Shown in pieces: positions 6,328-8,334 of a stretch of 8,334 nucleotides of DNA. The position numbers were made by a program, and so were the translations under genes. Numbering within the stretch: position 1 is the stretch's first letter; each line of letters starts with the position of its first letter. This stretch comes from Bryobacterales bacterium (GTDB lineage: Bacteria; Acidobacteriota; Terriglobia; Bryobacterales; Bryobacteraceae). The notes beneath the pieces are model-generated. The model worked only from the letters and a program-made list of their open reading frames with translations. It was not told the DNA's origin and ran no database searches. The DNA is taken from the NCBI GenBank assembly GCA_025462985.1, contig JAOAPP010000243.1, positions 1 to 8,334 of the forward strand, written 5' to 3'.

Positions 6328-7662
6328 CTATCGGAGACGGAAGAGTGCAGAGGCATGAGACGGCAGCGTGACTTTCAGCGTGTCCTTACTGCCAAGGTCC
6401 TTATGTTCCCAGAGATCGCGCACACTGAAGTTGGTCTTGCCGGCTCCGATGGCCTGAAGCGGGTAGGTGATGGATTTCTGCGCCTCGGACAGATTGAACA
6501 ACGCGAGATACGCGCCGACGCCGTCGTCCGGTTTAGAAACCCATACGGCCTGCGATGCATCTTTGCTGAGCTGTCGTGCGCCGTGCGCGTTTTGGTCCAC
6601 GTCCAGCACCTCTCTATTCGTTAGCAAAGCTGTGGTCCAATCATCCAACTTTGTAAGATTAAGACCTGCTACGAGAGGAGAACGGAGCATCGACCAGAGC
6701 GTCATGACGGTGCGCTGCTCATCGTGCGTCAACTCGCTGGTACGCGCCTTTCCATATCCGGGACGGGGGCCGATGTAGCCGAACGGCAACATGTCAGCAT
6801 CAGGCCAGTGGCCAGTTTGGACCAGCGGAGCCCAGGTTGCTGCTCGATCGAATTGTCCAAGAAGACCTTGCGGGAAGGTTCCTTCAGACGCCGGCTTCCA
6901 GCGGTCCCAGAAGTCGTCTGAGATTCGCCACATTTGCGCGTAATGCCGCAGATGATCTACCTTGTCGGGCGGCGTGGGCCCAGGCGAAAGACTGAGCACG
7001 ATGGGACGCCCGGTCTTGCGCAGCGCATCGCTGAACATGCGAATTTCGTCGCTCAGATACGGCACTGTAATGCAATCGATCTTGACAAAGTCGATCCCCC
7101 AACTGGCGTAGAGAGAAGCCAGCGAATCATAGTACGCCTGTCCGGCGGCGTTTGCTTTCACGCCATAGTTGTCTGCGTTCCAGCGGCAGGTGTCGGACTT
7201 GTTCGCGGCTTCGGAAGCCTTAAATTTCGAACCCGCGATCGGCAGATTTTTGTCTACCGCCTCGCGCGGGATGCCGCGGATGATGTGTATCCCGAACTTC
7301 ATCTTCTGCGCGTGAACCCAGTCGGACAGGCCCTTGAAGCCGGCGTCCTTTGCGGCCGAGGGAAAACGGTTCAGCGCTGGCGTGTAGCGGCCGGTGGCAT
7401 CGAGTGTGAACTTGAAGCTGCCAGGTTTCGCTTCGGGGTTTGGTAGATACCAGCCTTCGTCAACGACCGTATATTGCCAGCCGTATTTCAGTAATCGATC
7501 GGCCAGAACAGTTGCATTGGCACGGTACTCGCTTTCGGTCACGCTCAAACCGTACGAGTCCCAACTGTTCCACCCAATAGGCGGCTTCGGAGCCAGAGTG
7601 GAAGAGGTCTGCTGGGCGAGTAAGCTCCCAAGTGCCAGGAAAAAAGACAGAAGCATTCGCAT
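6328..7662 (-). CDS. Secreted GH27 alpha-galactosidase-like glycosidase
   Basis: This 444-residue member of glycoside hydrolase family 27 probably cleaves terminal alpha-galactose residues. A Sec signal peptide covers about residues 1-16 (MRMLLSFFLALGSLLA). The catalytic barrel opens with PPIGWNSWDSYG (27-38). It carries VVDEGW (66-71), the nucleophile block FVKIDC (192-197) with D196, the acid/base block RISDDFW with D249 or D250, and HWPDADMLPFG (285-295), all GH27 hallmarks. A small C-terminal beta-sandwich spans about 365-444. GH27 also contains alpha-N-acetylgalactosaminidases and isomaltodextranases, so the substrate is inferred from the family majority. The start is ATG at 7662, with a second ATG two codons later; no good Shine-Dalgarno precedes either. 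It is the first gene of a leftward pair with the GH29 gene and diverges from the M49 gene across 40 bp. Confidence 0.92.
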   Translation of the reverse strand: MRMLLSFFLALGSLLAQQTSSTLAPKPPIGWNSWDSYGLSVTESEYRANATVLADRLLKYGWQYTVVDEGWYLPNPEAKPGSFKFTLDATGRYTPALNRFPSAAKDAGFKGLSDWVHAQKMKFGIHIIRGIPREAVDKNLPIAGSKFKASEAANKSDTCRWNADNYGVKANAAGQAYYDSLASLYASWGIDFVKIDCITVPYLSDEIRMFSDALRKTGRPIVLSLSPGPTPPDKVDHLRHYAQMWRISDDFWDRWKPASEGTFPQGLLGQFDRAATWAPLVQTGHWPDADMLPFGYIGPRPGYGKARTSELTHDEQRTVMTLWSMLRSPLVAGLNLTKLDDWTTALLTNREVLDVDQNAHGARQLSKDASQAVWVSKPDDGVGAYLALFNLSEAQKSITYPLQAIGAGKTNFSVRDLWEHKDLGSKDTLKVTLPSHASALFRLR

Positions 7663-7702
7663 GCGCCAGTAGTTTATAGCATCAAAGCTAACATTGAGAA
7701 AA
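7663..7702. promoter_or_regulatory. 40-bp divergent start region, possible overlapping promoters
   Basis: Both the GH27 gene (minus) and the M49 peptidase gene (plus) begin at the edges of this 40-bp gap. TTTATA at 7673-7678 reads TATAAA on the minus strand, a fair -10 box that would start transcription about 4 bases before the GH27 ATG. TATAGC at 7675-7680 is a poorer -10 on the plus strand. No convincing -35 boxes were found. Either the promoters overlap and leaders are nearly absent, or one promoter lies inside the opposite gene. Confidence 0.3.
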
Positions 7703-8334
7703 ATGCGCGCTCCACTCGCTTTCCTGCTGATTGCTTTGGCGCTTCTGCTTGGCGCTGCGCCTCTGGATCTGGCTCCTCGGGTGGCGAAATGGCAGCGGGT
7801 GAATATGCCGCTCGATCTCAGTTCTCTCAGTTCGAGAGATAAGCAGGTGGTGAGAAGTTTGATCGCCGCATCCCAACAGATTGAGGCGATCTACTGGCGT
7901 CAGAGCGATCCCGCTGGCCTCCAGCTTCTCCTCCGTACCAAAGATCGTGATCTGAAGCGGATGCTGATGATCAATGGGGGCCGGTTCGATCTGATTGACG
8001 AGAACCGGCCGCTTATCGGAGACCAGGCCGCGCCTCCCGGACGCGCTTTGTATCCGCCGAATCTGACGGCGGAGAAGATTAGAGAGTATGTGGCAAAGCA
8101 TCCGGCACAAAAGGCTTCGATCTACAGCCCCTATACAGTTGTGGTCTCATATGGGGCGGACCTGCGGGCTATTCCCTATCACACGTTTTATGCGACGTGG
8201 CTAAAAGGGGCGGCGGACAGGCTCCGCGAGGCGGCGGGCGAGAGTGCGGATCCGCAGTTCGCAGTGTTTCTTCGGATGCGCGCTGACGCCTTGCTCACTG
8301 ATGACTATTACAAAAGCGATCTGGCCTGGATTGA
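7703..8334 (+). CDS. Exported M49 (DPP III-like) peptidase, 3' truncated by window
   Basis: Only the first 210 codons are in the window and the frame is open to the edge. The protein begins with a Sec-type signal peptide (hydrophobic from about residue 4 to 19, MRAPLAFLLIALALLLGAA) without a lipobox cysteine, so it should be exported or periplasmic. The rest matches the N-terminal half of bacterial M49 metallopeptidases: an IEAIYWRQ helix (60-67), RALYPPNLTAEKIREYV (114-130), YSPYTVVV (141-148), an IPYHTFY block (157-163), and FLRMRADALLTDDYYKSDLAWI (189-210), typically written DDYxxSDxAWMD in the family. The zinc site HExxGH would lie further on, outside the window, so activity cannot be judged. 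The ATG at 7703 follows a weak GAGAAA ribosome-binding site. M49 enzymes usually release dipeptides from the N-terminus of oligopeptides; bacterial homologues of this subtype are largely uncharacterised. Confidence 0.8.
   Translation, partial: MRAPLAFLLIALALLLGAAPLDLAPRVAKWQRVNMPLDLSSLSSRDKQVVRSLIAASQQIEAIYWRQSDPAGLQLLLRTKDRDLKRMLMINGGRFDLIDENRPLIGDQAAPPGRALYPPNLTAEKIREYVAKHPAQKASIYSPYTVVVSYGADLRAIPYHTFYATWLKGAADRLREAAGESADPQFAVFLRMRADALLTDDYYKSDLAWI

Noticed and set aside
7688..8110. 140-codon minus-strand frame
   Set aside because: Antisense to the M49 gene; the plus-strand frame shows conserved M49 blocks and the minus-strand frame shows none.

Overview
The window looks like chromosomal DNA of an outer-membrane (diderm) bacterium, GC-rich by eye, most plausibly an acidobacterium of the Solibacter/Bryobacter type. 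The basis is a lipid A gene (lpxC), a complete hslVU pair, a Tat-exported GH29 enzyme next to a Sec-exported GH27 enzyme, TTG and GTG starts, and an FN3 lipoprotein of a style I associate with Acidobacteria. The phylum is inferred from style and gene content, since no marker gene proves it.

Layout. (1) Positions 1-116 hold a strong hairpin terminator that reads leftward and two copies of a roughly 24-base repeat. They look like the end of an IS21-like insertion element whose body lies left of the window. (2) Positions 117-1597, minus strand: lpxC then pgsA, an envelope-lipid pair (lipid A deacetylase and phosphatidylglycerophosphate synthase). (3) Positions 1598-1902: a divergent, gene-free control region with an 18-base operator-like inverted repeat. 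(4) Positions 1903-4796, plus strand: hslV-hslU and a GTG-started lipoprotein with fibronectin type III repeats. The three are packed with 0 bp and then a 1-base overlap, so they are very probably one translationally coupled operon. (5) Positions 4793-7662, minus strand: a GH27 alpha-galactosidase-like gene followed after 14 bp by a GH29 alpha-L-fucosidase-like gene. This two-gene exported glycosidase operon ends tail to tail with the lipoprotein gene, the two stop codons sharing one CTAG. (6) Positions 7703-8334, plus strand: the N-terminal 210 residues of an exported M49 (dipeptidyl peptidase III-like) peptidase, divergent from the GH27 gene across only 40 bp and cut by the window edge.

How it fits together. 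The left two thirds is housekeeping: outer and inner membrane lipid synthesis, then ATP-dependent protein quality control. The right third is catabolic: two exo-glycosidases plus an exported peptidase, which together suggest trimming of galactose- and fucose-bearing glycans, possibly glycoproteins or plant polysaccharides. The least explained item is the FN3 lipoprotein: it is tied to hslU by translation, yet its product should sit on the far side of the membrane from the HslUV protease. Its mature N-terminus (CGxxGPxxPP) resembles the start of the small LptD-assembly lipoprotein LptM (YifL). I see no CRISPR array, tRNA, rRNA or defence system, and nothing that clearly amounts to a wholly new system.
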